Below are positions 33,501-48,500 of a stretch of DNA of 64,000 nt, in pieces. Both the position numbers and the translations under genes were made by a program. The stretch covers positions 26,164,001 through 26,228,000 of the forward strand of contig JBITNC010000002.1 in the NCBI GenBank assembly GCA_050084985.1. The letters run 5' to 3'. The notes beneath the pieces were generated by a model, which was given only the letters and a program-made list of their open reading frames with translations, was not told the DNA's origin and did no database searches. The stretch comes from Nageia nagi (Eukaryota > Pinophyta). Position 1 is the stretch's first letter. Each line of letters begins with the position of its first letter.

Positions 33501-36500
33501 GGTTGTGCAAGAAGGAGATTTATATATCTGGCTGTATAGGTCTAGGGCAATATATTTTGGTTATTAGTGATCTGAAGTTCGTGATCAGATCTGAAGTTTG
33601 TGATCAGTTTTGAAAGTTTGCAAAGATTTGGATCCATTCTCAAAACCCTAGCTTGCTTGTTTAGAGTTCTTTTTTAGATCTAAATGTTGGTTGCCATATT
33701 TTTGTTTGGAGATTTATTTGGTGACATTATCTATGCTTCGGTTGCTGTTAGTAGCGTCAAACTCAACTTATACATCTACTGTTCATGATCATGTGAGTGG
33801 TTGTACTACCTTGAAAGACATATCTCACATATGACAAGGTATCAGATCTGCTTAGATCTCTTGGATCTGATTTTTGGGTATGTTTGTAATATCAATTTGA
33901 AGCTATTTTACATTCTGGGTATTGTTAGTTTCATTATCTTTTTGCTGTCCAAACTCTAATAAATTTGAAGTAATTTTCAGTTTTTGGGTATTTTCAAATA
34001 TTGAGTATTTTGGTGTTTAAAAAAAAAGTAGGGTGTTTATTACAGTGGTATCAGAGCTGGTGATCCTGCCAGCTTGTGTATGATAGAAGATGGCCAACAG
34101 GGAAAAGAGTCCTTAGACAGAACAATTTAGAAAATCATTCAAACTCATGAAGTTTGAGCCTTCACTGAAAGTAATGGATGTGAGTAGTATGATTTATGCA
34201 TTGGGAAAACAACTTGAGTCTGGACATCAGTCAAAGAATGTTCTCTTTAGCAGGTTGGAAGAAATGGAAATGTGTGTGTCAAACTTAGACTTATCTGAGT
34301 GAAATTATGAGAATCTCGGCTCCTGAAGCACCCTACAATGATGACATAATGAAGGAGATATTACAACTGATTGTTGAGAGCTTTCATGGGTTAGATGATA
34401 TCAGAAGCACTTCTTTTGGTAAGAGGGTTAAGATGTTTGGAGTGATGGCAAAAGTCAGATCTTGTTTTCTTCTGATAGATTTAGATTGTGATGATCTTAT
34501 TCTTCGAATACTTGGTCATTTCATAGTTTCTATCAGTAAGGATCATGAAGAAACTATATCTTCTTGCATGCAAACTATTATGGCTCTAATAATTAATGAA
34601 AGTGATGCTATCTTCCAACCCATTTTAGCTATGTCGGTGGCTGTTTTGAGGCAAGAATGGGTTACTAATTCAGCTGCATATGAACTGGTTAACAGTGTGT
34701 CCATACAATGTGAGGAGAAGCTGAACCTCACTTGAGCAGGTGGAAAAATCAGAAATTGTTGATGAAGAAACTGCCTTACCTCAAGAGGACATGGGAAAAG
34801 GCGTATTTGTAGCAGTTGAGGAGTTTGATGCTGCTGAACCTTTTGGAACAACACCTAACATGGAGTCTAAATCAGCCTATAGTTCTAAAACTTCCTTGGG
34901 GCATAATGTTGATCAAAATGGTTATGAGGAGGAAACAGATTTTGAAGGGCATTTTGCTTTTTACGAAAAAAGAAATTTCAGAATTTTGGCTACATGGAGA
35001 ATTAAGTCAGAGGGTTGAGCATAGTTCTAGACAATTGTGTGAGTTGAAGAGCCAACTTTTGGTTTCATACGAGAGAGAAAGCCAAGTTCTTGTGGGGTTG
35101 GACAGCCACAAAGACTTAGAAGATGTCTTGAGAGGAGCCATTGAAGGGAAAGTTTCTTCTTCAAACTTGGAAAATATTAAAGACTCTTTGGAGAGTGATT
35201 GATTCGGAGAGACAACCACTCATGAGGAGAACAATGAACATATTTTCTCTTAACAAAGCAACCAACTCTTAAGTCCTTGGGATCTGGATTTGTTGGCACT
35301 TAAATATGATAAACTTGTGTGGGATAAAGTATGAACTTCCTTTTGACTATAATGGCGTTTGAACTTTATCTCAGGAGTTATGCATGGAGGATGGCATTGA
35401 GGAAGCTGATTTTGAGGGTTTTTATCCCGGAAAACAAATCAGAATCAACATTGCATGGAGCTGATTTTGAGCAAAGGCCTAGTGACTTTGCTGTTTTGGA
35501 TCCACAACTTACTGTTGAAAAAGGTAAAGGAGAGGCACATGAGGCTTGGGACAGCCAAGGAGACACCATTGAAAGGTATGATGAATCATGTATATTTCCT
35601 AGCAGCAGTTCAATTATGCATGATTGTGTCATTCATAATGAAATTTTGAAGGCCAAAAATAAGAACTTGGAAGATCCCTAATTTGATGAGGAGGTTAATA
35701 TAAATAATTGTTCTTGTGCATCTGCAAATGGAGAGGAGTACATGAATCTTCATGATAATATTGAGATTGAAGAATCAGCTGATTTGGAGTTTGTCTAAAT
35801 CAACAACTAAGGAAGGTGTAAATGTTTTTGATGACTCATGGATTGAGCATAGAGCTACCCTAATTTCAATTCGGAAATTTGGTAAATGTAATGATAGAGT
35901 GGTAGCTGATTTTGAAAATTATGCTATAGAAGGCAAACCAGAAATTTTGTTGTGTGATGCTAGTGACAAACATGGACCTAATGCTTTGCAAGAATTGAAG
36001 GATCAATTGTTGGTCACTGAGGAAAAGGTTGTTCAAACCTAACTCATTTTGATGGCACTCGCCTGTTCATTGAACACCTCCTTTGGACAGCACAACTTGA
36101 AGAGAGACAAAAGGGCTCTACGGTTGGTATCACTATATCAAGTCTTTAGACAATCAAACATGCTTTAGAGGTAATAAAATTAGATTTCCTGCATTTGCTT
36201 TCAGATCAAGTTTGCAAGGAAGACTTATAGAGCACTCAGAAAAGGAGAAAGAAGTTGATAAACTCAACTTTGAGTTAAGTTTAGCTCACGTTTCTCTCTA
36301 CAAAGCACAAAAACAGTCACTTGTCGCAGCCACATTGAAGGAACAAGAATGTGATACAAGAACTATGGAGGTTGAACAAATGATTGAAGGAATTAATCAG
36401 CTTGGGAGTGACGACGAAGTTCTCAATGACTGCAATAGCTCTACTATCATGAAGATTCAACATGATGATAGTGCTTGGGTAGAGCATCAAGAGTGCAATT

Positions 36501-39500
36501 CCGTTTGGCTTGGTAAGCAGATTTTGCATGGTGAGGCAAACTTATCTCTTCATGGTTTGATGTGTGAGGGACCTCTTGATTCATGCAATGAGTAAGATGA
36601 GATATGGAATTGAAGTGATTGTTCAGGATTTCCAATGGAGCAAGCCAATGAATTCCACATTGATAGCATTGTGAGGTATGCTCATTATTTTTCTTTCAGC
36701 TTACATACAGATGATTTGACCATGTTTTTGATGACACATAAGAATGGGAAGGATGGCTGGAATAGGGGATTACATACATAACTTTGGTATGAGGTGCTCT
36801 CTCCTTTGATAGGAAAATCCGAAAGTTGCTGGTCTCTAGTTTGCTTCTACATGATGGTTGTTTTATTGGGATACAGGAAAAAGAAACAGAGACTTGGCAG
36901 GAGCCATCAAGTATTGGGAATGACAAACTCCACATTTGTCCATGGGATCTTGGTGGAGTATACCGATGGGAGCTTTTGATACATGAAGACTTCGCTATCA
37001 TGAAGATACTTCTTTTGATTGACTTGTGGCAGCAAATAGTTAAAATCTTCAGTTTTGACTTTGTTGTTTGGTTGTGTATCAGCCACCATATGACTCCAAT
37101 TGCATACTTACAAATGGATTGGAGGGAAATTTCAGTCAAGGAGTAGATAAACTTTCAGTTGGAAGTTGTTTGGGAGTTTTTTCCAGCCTATTCCGAGTTG
37201 ATTTTGAGCAATGCAATCCCACCTTTCGTGATCATACAGGGAATCTTCAAATTTGCAGTTGTTTGGGAGTTTTTTCCAGCCTCTTCTAAGTTGATTTTGA
37301 GCAATGCAATGCCCACCTTTCATGATCATGCAGGGAATCTTCAAATTTGCAGTTGCTCTTCCACTAATAGGTTGTTGCTGATTTTGACAAAATCAGATCA
37401 TTATTTATTATTTTTAGACTTGGGCAAAAGTAAGATGGGCCATTTAGAAGGTACAGGACGTCTGGAAAATGTTGATAATGTTCCAAGCTGAAGCAAATGA
37501 ACATTTCAACCAACACAATCTTGTTTATAAGGAGATATGTTGAGGAATATGTATTTGGGTTGAGCAGATTATTTTTCTTGTTGCCCAAGATTGTGCCAAA
37601 AATAAGGATTATAGATGTGGATGTCACTAAGGTGCTTTGGTAGGAGATCTTTCATGATATGGTTTTCAGCCCTTGTAGGTATTTCAGTTTGAATTTTGAT
37701 GATGGTTGTTACATTATTGGGTTATAGGAGAGGAGAGTACAACTTTGGCATGATGGATTCTCAATAATAATCAGAGTGGTGCAACGTCAACATGATGGGT
37801 TTTTTCTGGCATTGCTTGAGGACAAACAATCTTTGGGGAGGGCGAATTGTAATGTCCCCCTTTTTGGGTTCTCTTGCATAGTATTTGGCATTGCCCTTTT
37901 TGGCTATGTGTCAAGCTAATCAGAGGGGTTATTTGATGTTACTAGTGAGCTCAGATGGTCTAGTGGACCCATACGACATTTTCAAATGTTATTTTCAACT
38001 TTTGGTGTGTTCTCCAAGATTCTTGGAGAGAGAGTCTATTTATAATAAGTCAACCAATTGGGTCCGATTCTTATTATTTATCATCAGGATCAATTCCGTG
38101 CGGTCAATTTTCGATTCCGATACTTTTCAACCGTTTCTACAACTTGGGTGTAATATTGAGTTATATTTTAATTAATTTTATTAGGGTGACTATTTTAATT
38201 AAAATATTTTAATGGACACCTTAGTGTTATAGCTTGTTGGAACCGGGATGAAAAGTTTTAAATGTTGGGAGTTGGGTCGCTAATAAAGTGATTTTGGTGT
38301 TGGAAATAATGAATTAGATCATTTTTCGGGGGTATAAGGCTTATTCAATTAATAATGTGATTTTATATTGAGTTTTTGGAAAGTTCCCATAAAAGGCTAT
38401 AAAAAAGGGGTTTGTGAGCTTATTTGGGATTATGCATGTTATTCTATTTTCTCTGATTGAAACCCTTGTGGTTTTTGGGAGATCGAACTTGGTTCATCTC
38501 AGCCTTCTGGAGGATGAAAACCCTCTCAAATAAGAAAACCCTCTCAAATAAGATCAATCTTAGTGGTGAAAGACCCTCCCTAGTTAATACGGTATGGCTC
38601 ATTCAGAGTTATAGGTTGTGCGGAAGGAGATTTATACATCTGGCTATATAGGTCTAGGGCAATATATTTTGTTTATTAATGATATAATGTTTGTGATCAG
38701 AATTGAAGGTTTGCAGAGATTTGGAGCCATTCTCAAAACCCTAGCTTGCTGGTTCAAAGTTCATTTTCAGATCTAAATACTGGGCACAATATTTTTGTTT
38801 GGAGACTTTTTGGGTGACATTATCTATGCTTGGGTTGCTATTAGTGCTGTCAAATTCAACTTATACATCTATTGTTTATGATCATGTGAGTGGTCGTACC
38901 ACCTTGAAAGGCATATCTCACATATGACAAGGTATCAAATCTGCTTAGTTGTCTTAGATCTACCTTAGATCTCATGGATCTACCAATAGATCTCTTGGAT
39001 CTGCATAGATCTTCTGGATTTGCTTTTTGGGTATGTAATATCAATTTGAAGCTAGTTAGCTTTCTGGGTATTGTTAGTTTCATTATCTTTTTGCTGTCCA
39101 AACTTGTCAATAAATTTGAAGTAATTTTCAGTTTTTGGGTATATTTAAATATTGAGTATTTTGGTGTTTATAAAAAAAGTAAGGTGTTTATTACATTGGT
39201 GCTCACTACAACCAACTTGAGACTTCCTCCTACTCTTGTGTATGGTACACAAGACATCCGTGTCTTCTCTTCGTCTGTACTAGGACATTTTCCGAAAGAC
39301 AATTTGAGGTGTAGAGGAAGTGGGGTACAAACTAATTTTACATTCTCTATATTCAAGAATTGCAAAATCTTTTCTACATATAATTTTTGAGATAACAAGA
39401 TCTTCCTTCCTGTTATGCCCTTGTGTATCCTTCTCCCTAAAATTTGGTTTTTTGCTCCTAATTCCTTCATTTCAAATCTTCTAGCCAGTTGAACCTTAAG

Positions 39501-42500
39501 TTTAATGATTTTTTTCATGCTAGGGCCTGCAACCAACATATCATCAACATAGAACAACAAAAGAATAAATCTACCATCATCAAACCTCTTATAGTATGCA
39601 CAATAATCAACTTCACCCTTGCTGAAACTTGGGCTTTTCTTGAAGATGTCAAATTTTCTGTACCATATCCTTGACGCATGTTTCAAGCCATATAGAGATT
39701 TCATGAGTCTGCAAACTAAATTCTCTTTGCCTATTTTTTTATAGCCTCTTGGTTGATCCATATAGATCTCCTCAAGATCACCATGTAGGAAAGCAGTTTT
39801 CACATCAAGCTGCTCTAGCTTTAGATTATGTTTTGTAAGTAGATCTCTTACAATAGTGATGTTCACAACTGGTGAAAAGCTTTCATTGAAGTCTATACCT
39901 GACTTCTGCATATAACCTTTTTCCACCAATTGAGCTTTATATTCACTTTTAGCCTTGTTCATATCTACTTGAACAGGCACGACCTTAGGTGTTTTCTATT
40001 CCTTCTTCCTTCGCATGGATTTTTCATTAACATCCCTATTAATAATTACCTTGTGGGTAGTAGGATCCTACAATCTATTCCCTTCACTATTTCTCCATAG
40101 CTGAGAAAAACTCAACTTTTACTAGTGCATGCAGTAAACCAAACTCTCTTTTGTTTTCCAAGAATACAATGCTCACACAAGTCTAAATTACAAGACTTAA
40201 TCCTAGAAAGCATGCCTCGACCATGCAGGATTTTCAATCCCTTTTCACTTATATGCCCTAGGTGTTGATGCCATAGCATCACTACATCCTGAGCATTACT
40301 TGAAATTGCTGCTACATAATGGTTTGTCACTATATCGCCGCTCAAACGATATAGGGTCCCATAAGGTTCTCCTTTTGCTATGACTAGGGCTCTTTTGGTA
40401 ATTTTGCATGAATTGTCCAAAAGTGGTATGAGACCCAAGCTTAATCATGATCTTGATGGAAAGCAAATTCTTTTGCAAACCATACTCATGTCGTACATCA
40501 CACAACATCCTTTCTTTATCATTGTCCAAGGTTCCAACCTAATCCTAATGTCCCCTCTTCCCACAATTTTGAAGGATGTTCATCACCCAAGTAGACTATC
40601 CCGCCACTAAAGGGTTGATATTTGACAAACCAGTCTCTACGTGGAGATGTGTGAAAATATGCACACCAATCTAAAACCTAGGTATTGAAAACAAATATGC
40701 TATTACCAATAGAAAAGCCTCACATGTTACTTCGCTTTTGAATCTATTGTATTGACCTCAACTGATGTTGATTATTCATTTCACCATTTTGTTTCTTCTT
40801 CAGTTGTCAATAGTCCTAGCTTCCCACAGTGCCAACATTTCCCTTTCTGCTTATGTCCTTTTGATTTACATCTCGATTGTGATCTACCTAGTTGACTCCT
40901 CTTGAAAGATCAACCTCTAAGAGCTAGAGCTTCATTGGTAGAGGGTTCCAAAGATGATTTTCGCTTTAACTGTTCTCCCAACAAAATAGCTACAACATCA
41001 TCATTTTTTAGAATTCCTGATAGTGCATTGTTGATGGTTATCACTAAATGATCCCATGTGTCCGAGAGGTAACAAAGTAGGGTGATTGCTTTGTTCTAGT
41101 CATCCATTTTCACATTAACAAAAATCAATTTGTTGATTAGGGTATTGAACTCATTCAGATGATCTTTCATAGTTGAGCCCTCCTACATCTTTAGATTTTA
41201 AAGCTACTTTTTCGTGAAAACCATACTAGTTGTTTTTAGTCTCATACAACTTCTCAAGCCTATCCCAAAGGGCTTCTGTGGTCTTTTCTTCAACAATATC
41301 GAACAAGATGCATTGTAGAAACCGCCTTCCTATCTAGCTTTACCCTCTCCTCATTTTTCATGTTGCTAGGCTTATTCACAACCCCTTTCAAAGCTAGGGT
41401 TTGGTCATTCTGAACTAGCAAATCCTCCACCTTCATCTTCTATAGGGAAAAGTTTCTGCCATGAAACTTCTCTATCTCGAACTTGATTGCGCCTCTTATC
41501 ATTGTTATAGCTCCCACTTGCACAAAACCCTAAACCAACGAGTTTCTAGAGAACATGACTATGCTACCAAGTGTTAGAAAATATTAAGCAAGCAAGTTGA
41601 AAACACTAGTGAAATAATAAACAAAAATAAAAGAAGAGATTTATGTGGAAACCCTGCTGTGTGCAAGGAAAAACCATCGAGCAATGGCAACTTCAATTGT
41701 TTATCAATCTTAGAGAACTTTACACTTTTCTCACACTATACCAACTATAAGCGATCATTCACTTTTTATAGAACAACCGTACATTTATTAATAGAACGAC
41801 ACATCTATTAATAGAACAACTATACATCTATTAATAGAAAAACAATACATCTAATAATAGCCACCATGTATGAATGCACACACATCGTACATTCATGCTC
41901 ATATATCTTACATGCATGCTCATATATTGTACATCCATGCACATGACACATCTATTAATAGAACAACTATACATCTATTAATAGAAAAACAGTACATCTA
42001 ATAATAGCCACCATGCATGCATGCGCACACATCGTACATGCATGCGCACACATCGTACATGCATGCTCATATATCATACATGCATACTCATATATTGTAC
42101 ATCCATGCACATGCATTATCATCCACCATGCATGCTTGCTATAGAACATTGGAGATTTGGATATTGATTTCACCTTGTAACAATTTGGTATTGAAAAGAT
42201 TCCCCAAGATTTATAAACTCGTAAAAAATTCTAAATTTGTGCTAATTCTAGAAAAAATGATTACATTTTTTTTATGTTGAAGTTGGTGAAACTCGTGGGT
42301 TTTTGTTTGACTTGAGAATAACTTGCAAGTCAAACAAATTTTTTTGAGTTTGATCACATTATTTGCAAATTGACTTGGTAGAGCTTCTCTAAATTAACTT
42401 AAATTGTTTAACATATACTTGCTGTTTAGCCATGCCAAGTTTTGCTCAGCATTGAGTTCTATGATGCTATTGTCATCTAACTACAATATTTATTAACTAT

Positions 42501-45500
42501 AGATATTTCAAATGAATATGAAGCGAGAATAAAACAAAAATGATTGAATAGTTCCAATGTCATGTGCTCCTTGTTATGTGATGCAAAAAAACATAAGAAT
42601 GACACATCATATCATGCTTTTTGAACATTACTTAGAAATAAAAAGTATATTAATGTCCACGGGTGACCAAAAGCGGTCAATGGGACTGAAGTATACATAG
42701 TAGGTATGCTAGCAGTTTGGGGTCTAGGCTGATCCCTAGTAAAGCTAAAAACAAAAATAAACAAAAGTTACAATATGCTGCAAAAAGCGTCAAAACCCTA
42801 TGAGTGAGATCAAAAGTACAACAAGCAACACTAAATCAATTGAGCTAGGGAGAGTGTGAGGACGCTCTCAATGTTGATGCTGTGGTGAGGTCTCTCTGAT
42901 GTAATCTCTTGATGCGTTGGGCAAGGGGGGGTGTCTCTCCCCCCCCTAAGGTCTCCTCTTTCGAGATAGACTGGAAGAAGGATGTAATTGGGTGGTCATT
43001 GCTCAGATGCTGGGTGTGGGATAAGAGGCATTCCGTAGAAGGAAAGCCTTTCGCATGTAAAGTGCCACACATCTCTGATCTATATACAAAGACAATGGTA
43101 CAATCCTCGAATCTCATAATAGATTGGGCATCGAAAAATGAGATGATCCTCAAATTTGGTCTCCATATCGCATAGAGTATCAGTTACTTAGGCTATATTT
43201 ATTTATGTCCAAATCATTTTCAATGCAACTGCTGTTAGAGTGAGAAACTATGATATATTGTATTGCACAATCATGCCTATAAATAGGCTTACACCATGAG
43301 TAGACGACATGCTAATATCATTAAATACAATATCTACTATCTAGACCTTATTTAAGAACACAACTACCAAATAGACCTTATTTAAAATATACAAGTGGTC
43401 AAGTGGATAGGCCTTTATTAACCAATTTTAATTAATTAATCTATCCTAATGTATTACATATTCTAACATAATCCCCCATAATACATTAAATCTTGAAAGA
43501 ACATGAGAGGAAGCTGAATGTTTTGCAATGAGACATGGTCACGAATGAAGTGCACTTGTATCTCAATATGTTTGGTGCATTCATGAAGAACAAGATTGTG
43601 AACTAGTTTCAATACACTAAGATTGTCATAATGCAAAATAGTAGGCTTACTTTGTGAAATCCCAATATATGTCAAAATGCGACGTAACTTTATTACTTCA
43701 CATGGAACATCTATAGCAACATGATATTCCGACTCTTTGGTAGATTTTGATGTGATACTCTGTTTCTTGCTACCATAAGAAATTAGTCCACATCCAAAGA
43801 AGAACACATATCTTGTCATTGATCTCCTATCATCCAAGGATCCTCCATAGTCTACATCAGTGTGTCCAATTAAGAAGAACTTATTATTCTTCTTGTACTC
43901 CAGGCCATAACTTTTAGTACCACAGATATATCGCAACACATGGTTATCTGCAGCCCAATGTGCTTTCTTAGGTTCATGCATAAACCTAGAAAGATAGCTA
44001 ACAACATAGCAAATATTTGGCTTGGTATATGAAAGGTAATTTAACCCTCGAATCAACTATCAATAGAGAGTTGCATTTATGTGACGTCCCCCTTGTACAA
44101 TTGTAGTTAATTTTGGAATCCAACGGATTCCCCCCTTTGTATAATTAATTATTTAATTGTGCTTTTAAGTTAGTACTTGGGATAGAAGACTTAATGGGTC
44201 ATTGGACCCCACTGTGAGCCCCAAGTGGGACGTCTCCCTCCCAAGTGCAGTTTAGTGTGTTTTAATGTACTTGGATATCTTGAAACATGATTGTGGGAAT
44301 CCCAAGGTCTATTTAGCACTTAGAGCATGGATGAGCACTTGTACACATGCACCAGCCATGGGGAGACTTCTAAACCCCCACGTTGGTCCATGAAAAAACC
44401 CACGTTGCCCCTTTAGATGTCCATGCATGGAGCATGAGGGAGGCCCATATACCCACGTTGGGCCTGGAATGACTCCTAGGTGCCATCATTGGGGTTTGAG
44501 GGGACTAGGTAATGACATTGAGGTGAGATCTAGATCTAGAAAAGCTATATTAGCCCTTGGAGCCTTATTGCTGGATATACAGATTATTGATTATACACTT
44601 ACCATCTAGAGGACAAAAGTCTTGGCACAACGTCAAGCAAAATCCCTAGGTGCAACATTTAGGAGGGTTGATAGGCTGAGGGATCTGTTAATCTACGGCT
44701 TTGGTGTAGCACCCTAGCCCATCCAATGGTATTATGAGGTCACGCTTCTACCATTCAGTTGGTCGCCAGGGTTTGAGGAGGGCTCCTTCAGTGGAGAGGA
44801 TTTAGATTCTGAGGGAGTGAGGTTGTCCCATTCAGTGTTCTGTCCATCCAGTATTAGAGACATTCGTTGTGCCCTAGTTGGCTCCTTGAGCCCTTGGGGC
44901 CTCGTATTGTATTGTTGCTACTTCATATCATTAATACAACCGTTGGGCTATTGGATATCATATTCGTGATGTGCATACTTGTCTATTCCCATCGTTGGAT
45001 TGTCTTTTCATGTACGTGTTTGTATGAGCCAGACATTGGCATTGTGAGGTTTTGTATATTGATATCAAGTAGTCTTGGCCAGACATTGGCATAATTGCAT
45101 TGTTTGAGCTTTATCTGGATGCCAGATCTACAACTAAAGTGAAGAAGTCAGAGTTTGGAAGGGTGGTTTTCCGCCAACTCCTTCAGAAATTCGAAGACAA
45201 TAAAATCCTTTCAGAGGAAATGGAGACTCTTATGGTTCCTAGGTGAGCGACATGAGGAGAAGATGTGCAAGAAGAGGGGGCAGATGTGGGAGCCTAGATC
45301 TGTTCCTCCACAAAAGGCTCCACTAAAGATCAAAGTATTGCTCTAGATCTACCAAGGAACCACCAAATAGTTCTAGAGATACATCACCTTTCAGCGATAC
45401 TAGTATCTTCTGGGTTATGGAGTGGTGGCTTGGAGGAAATCCAATGTTGGAGGGGAAGAGCCAGCCTGGACCCTAATGTCTGGATCTAGACCACCAGGAG

Positions 45501-48500
45501 AGGTTAGAGATGCAGCTACTTCATTGGATCTGAAGAACAGGAGTGAGTGGAAGTTGTCTCTCAAATTCAGAACCATCAGTAGCAGACCTGATGTCATTAC
45601 TCAGATTGTATCGACCAAGAAGATGAGTTCCATCGTCTAGAAGTAGGGGATACAATGGGGCTGCATTTTCACTTTGGCCAAGGTGTTGGTATGTTTTTCT
45701 TTCCTCACCTAAAACATGCACAAGACTTGGAGGAAATAGTGTTACTTGTTTCTGCCTGAAAGGATTGGTTACCCCAAGTGCTCACATGGAATATGGACCA
45801 AGGCACAGTGTATAGAGATGCATATTGTTAATTGTATACAAGGGAAATACATCGTTGAAATTCGTTTCCACAAAGAGGAAAGACTGCAAATGTGAACGAA
45901 AGCGATGAAAGATCACAAATGCAATGATAAATGCATAGGAGTACGTAAATAAGCTTATGGAGGTGTCACCAATGATGCAGTATCTCAGTAGGTCATCTCC
46001 AAAATCTTTAAGAAAATGTATTCACTTATCAAGCCAAGCAGCAAATAGCAAAAGCTCAAGCTAGTACCAGATGAGAGCAGGAAGTTGTAGGGTCTATGAA
46101 GGGAGACTCAATGGAAATGGTATCAAGGGAAAAGACCAACATGTGAATCCATAAATTCTAACTGAATGACATAGAGATAAGCTATAGGCCACATAATACA
46201 TCCACTTATATGTAAATCATACAATGAACAATTTAAACCACTTTGAAAGATATTCAACCATCTTCCCTTATAACTCTCAGTTTTCAAAGAGAATGCACTT
46301 AACTAGTAAAAACTATCCAAACCAACAAGAAAATCTTATAGGATAATATGCATGATCCCACGAATGACAATCTTCACAACATTTACTTTAGAAAATCATT
46401 CTAGAAAGAAAGGAACTCACAATGATATTCAACAATATGAATAGAAGCATTCCTTTCTTGATTGCAATACTCTCAATATGATATTCAAAATGAAACAGAG
46501 ACGTAACAATATGCATCCATGATATGCAAAGAATCCCTTATGCAGCAAATCCTTATGCAATCAACAGTATGCAGAAATCTTTATACATGCAATCAGATTC
46601 CAAAAAACCTCCATTTTTAGCAAATGCGAAAATCCTTTATGCAATCAGCATTATGCAAAAATCTCGCTTCTAAATGGCTCGAGTGGGGTATAAATAGGCT
46701 ACTAGAGGTGTTGCCCTAAAGGCATTAGATCTAATATGGTGTGCTTATACGTAACACACATATCGATGCAAAATCTAACTTTTTACAAAATATGCAAGTG
46801 GCATTTAAAAATTGGCAAAATATAAATGCCACAACCTCAAAATGTCTAATCTATCTCTAATCCATGCAAAAAGATAATCAAATATGCAATATATGTCTGA
46901 CATCTGAACTAGCAGGAGCAAAACCTCATCCTTGCATTGGTCAGAGCCATAAATGAGTTTGATAGATTTGATCTGGTGGGAGCTAAACCTCATCCCTACA
47001 CCAGTCAAATCAAGTAAATGAAGTTTGAACATAGAACAACCACCTCCAACAATATGCATTAAACATAAGAAAAGATAATTGCAGAGAGAATCTGCGAGTG
47101 TATCAAATCTAGGCCAGATCTAATCCGGTACTAACAAGGTTCCATTCCTCGTTGGTGATATCGTACGACTCAATGGTGTCATCCAAGAACAACACGATCT
47201 TCCTTACTCCTTTGGAAATCATGCCCACGATACTGTCGTCCTATCTGAAGTAGTCTCCAATCTACCTGGACGTAGCCTTCATCTGAAATTTGCAGATGAC
47301 CATCTGCCTCATGATGAATGGGCTGCCCTGCCTTTAGTAGATTGAGATCCTCAACCTCAAGATGCTCTTGGATCAAATTTTGCACTTTTGCCAAGACTGC
47401 TTCCTTCCTTCGCATGCTATTATCTTCCCTTGGAACTTCAACCGATATACATATTGGTTCATTTGCTCCTCTACTTCCTTTCTCAAAGGGATTTTGACTT
47501 TCAAAACAACATGACACTTCTCCAGTGCATGCTTCAGCTAGTCGTGTTGATACATGAACTTGTGGCAGTAGACTAACTTTTCAAGTTTGTCGACAAAATT
47601 TTGCTGCAGATGGGTGATGGTGGGGAGGTGCGCATCCAACTTCTCAAGGAGGGCAGTTATTTGGGTTTCAACTCTCTGATTTCAACACCTTCCTCAAGGA
47701 GGCTATAGACTTGAGAAGATAACTTCTCAATGGTCTCCATCATCTCTTTCTTCAAAAGGTCCTTCATCAACTCCCATCGCACATGGAAGAGGCTTGTTTC
47801 TTCAACTCTACAAGGGTGGTATTTATAGTCTAGAAGTCCTTTATGATCTTCTTGCTAGCCATGAGTTCCTTCTTGAGTCTTCTCACCTCCTTCTTGGACT
47901 CATAGCCTTCTCGTTCTATGTCAACAACATTTTGAGTAACTATGTGCTTTCTGGTTGTCAAACCTAGCTTTATAGGCATCTTGAATGTTTCTATCATGCA
48001 GTCCTTGGGTCTTTGTGGATGTTTCTTCTTGAAGTAACAATGGCTAATGGAGATCTCCTTCTTGATGTGGAGACAAAAGTATCTACTCTTCTAACCTTCT
48101 CACCATCGGAGAGCTCATCTTCCTCATCCTTAGACCTTAGGTCCTGATCAATCTCTTCATGAGCCGTGCTCATGCTCAAGGCTCTTTGGCAGGCGTCCAA
48201 GTCAAGATCTAGATCTTCGGTTGCTGGCTTGGGAGGGAGCCTTTGTACCAGCTTTTGGCCTTTACTAATATTCTTGACTTCCTTTGTTGGAGTTGTTTGA
48301 ACAAGGGCAAATTCCTTTCCTTGGTGCTCATCCTACTTGCTCTTCTTCTGTTCCTCGGTCTCTCCTCCATCTTCTTCATCGCCATGACCACCACCTAATG
48401 ATAGAACTTTCTTGCGTGGTTGAGGGGATCTCTTATGGTTAGTCCTCTTCACAGAGGGCTTTTGGGAAGATGAAGGTGACCACTTTTTATGTTTTGCAGG

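Larger units (their letters stand above)
32758..39195 (+). mobile_element. non-autonomous LTR element carrying PDS5 sequence
   Basis: This 6.4-kb element has LTRs of about 1.3 kb, a tRNA-iMet primer site (34046) and a purine tract (TTTGGGGAGGGCGA) before the right LTR. The interior has no gag, protease, RT, RNase H or integrase that I can see. Instead it starts with an intronless fragment of the cohesin cofactor PDS5 (34090-34735), followed by unidentified coding-like stretches to about 36595. It is inserted in the RT of copia-2. It resembles large non-autonomous elements that pick up cellular mRNA, such as maize Bs1. Confidence 0.85.
31149..42182 (-). mobile_element. copia-2: decayed Ty1/copia with nested insertions
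   Basis: LTRs frame gag, pre-integrase, RT and RNase H remnants on the minus strand. The integrase core is missing between pre-integrase (about 40110) and RT (about 39980). RT is cut at 39195 by the PDS5-bearing element, and the reading resumes at 32757 with TRPHIA. Flanking five-base duplications are not convincing (TTTTC and ATTTG), so one end may be rearranged. A candidate primer site (minus TTGGTAGCATAGTCATG) lies inside the right LTR. Confidence 0.78.

Noticed and set aside
44427-44609. 60-codon ORF
   Set aside because: It lies within the gypsy LTR with no motif; chance frame.
46127-46143. TGGTATCAAGGGAAAAG as a primer-binding site
   Set aside because: Only nine bases match the initiator-tRNA site and no LTR end precedes it.
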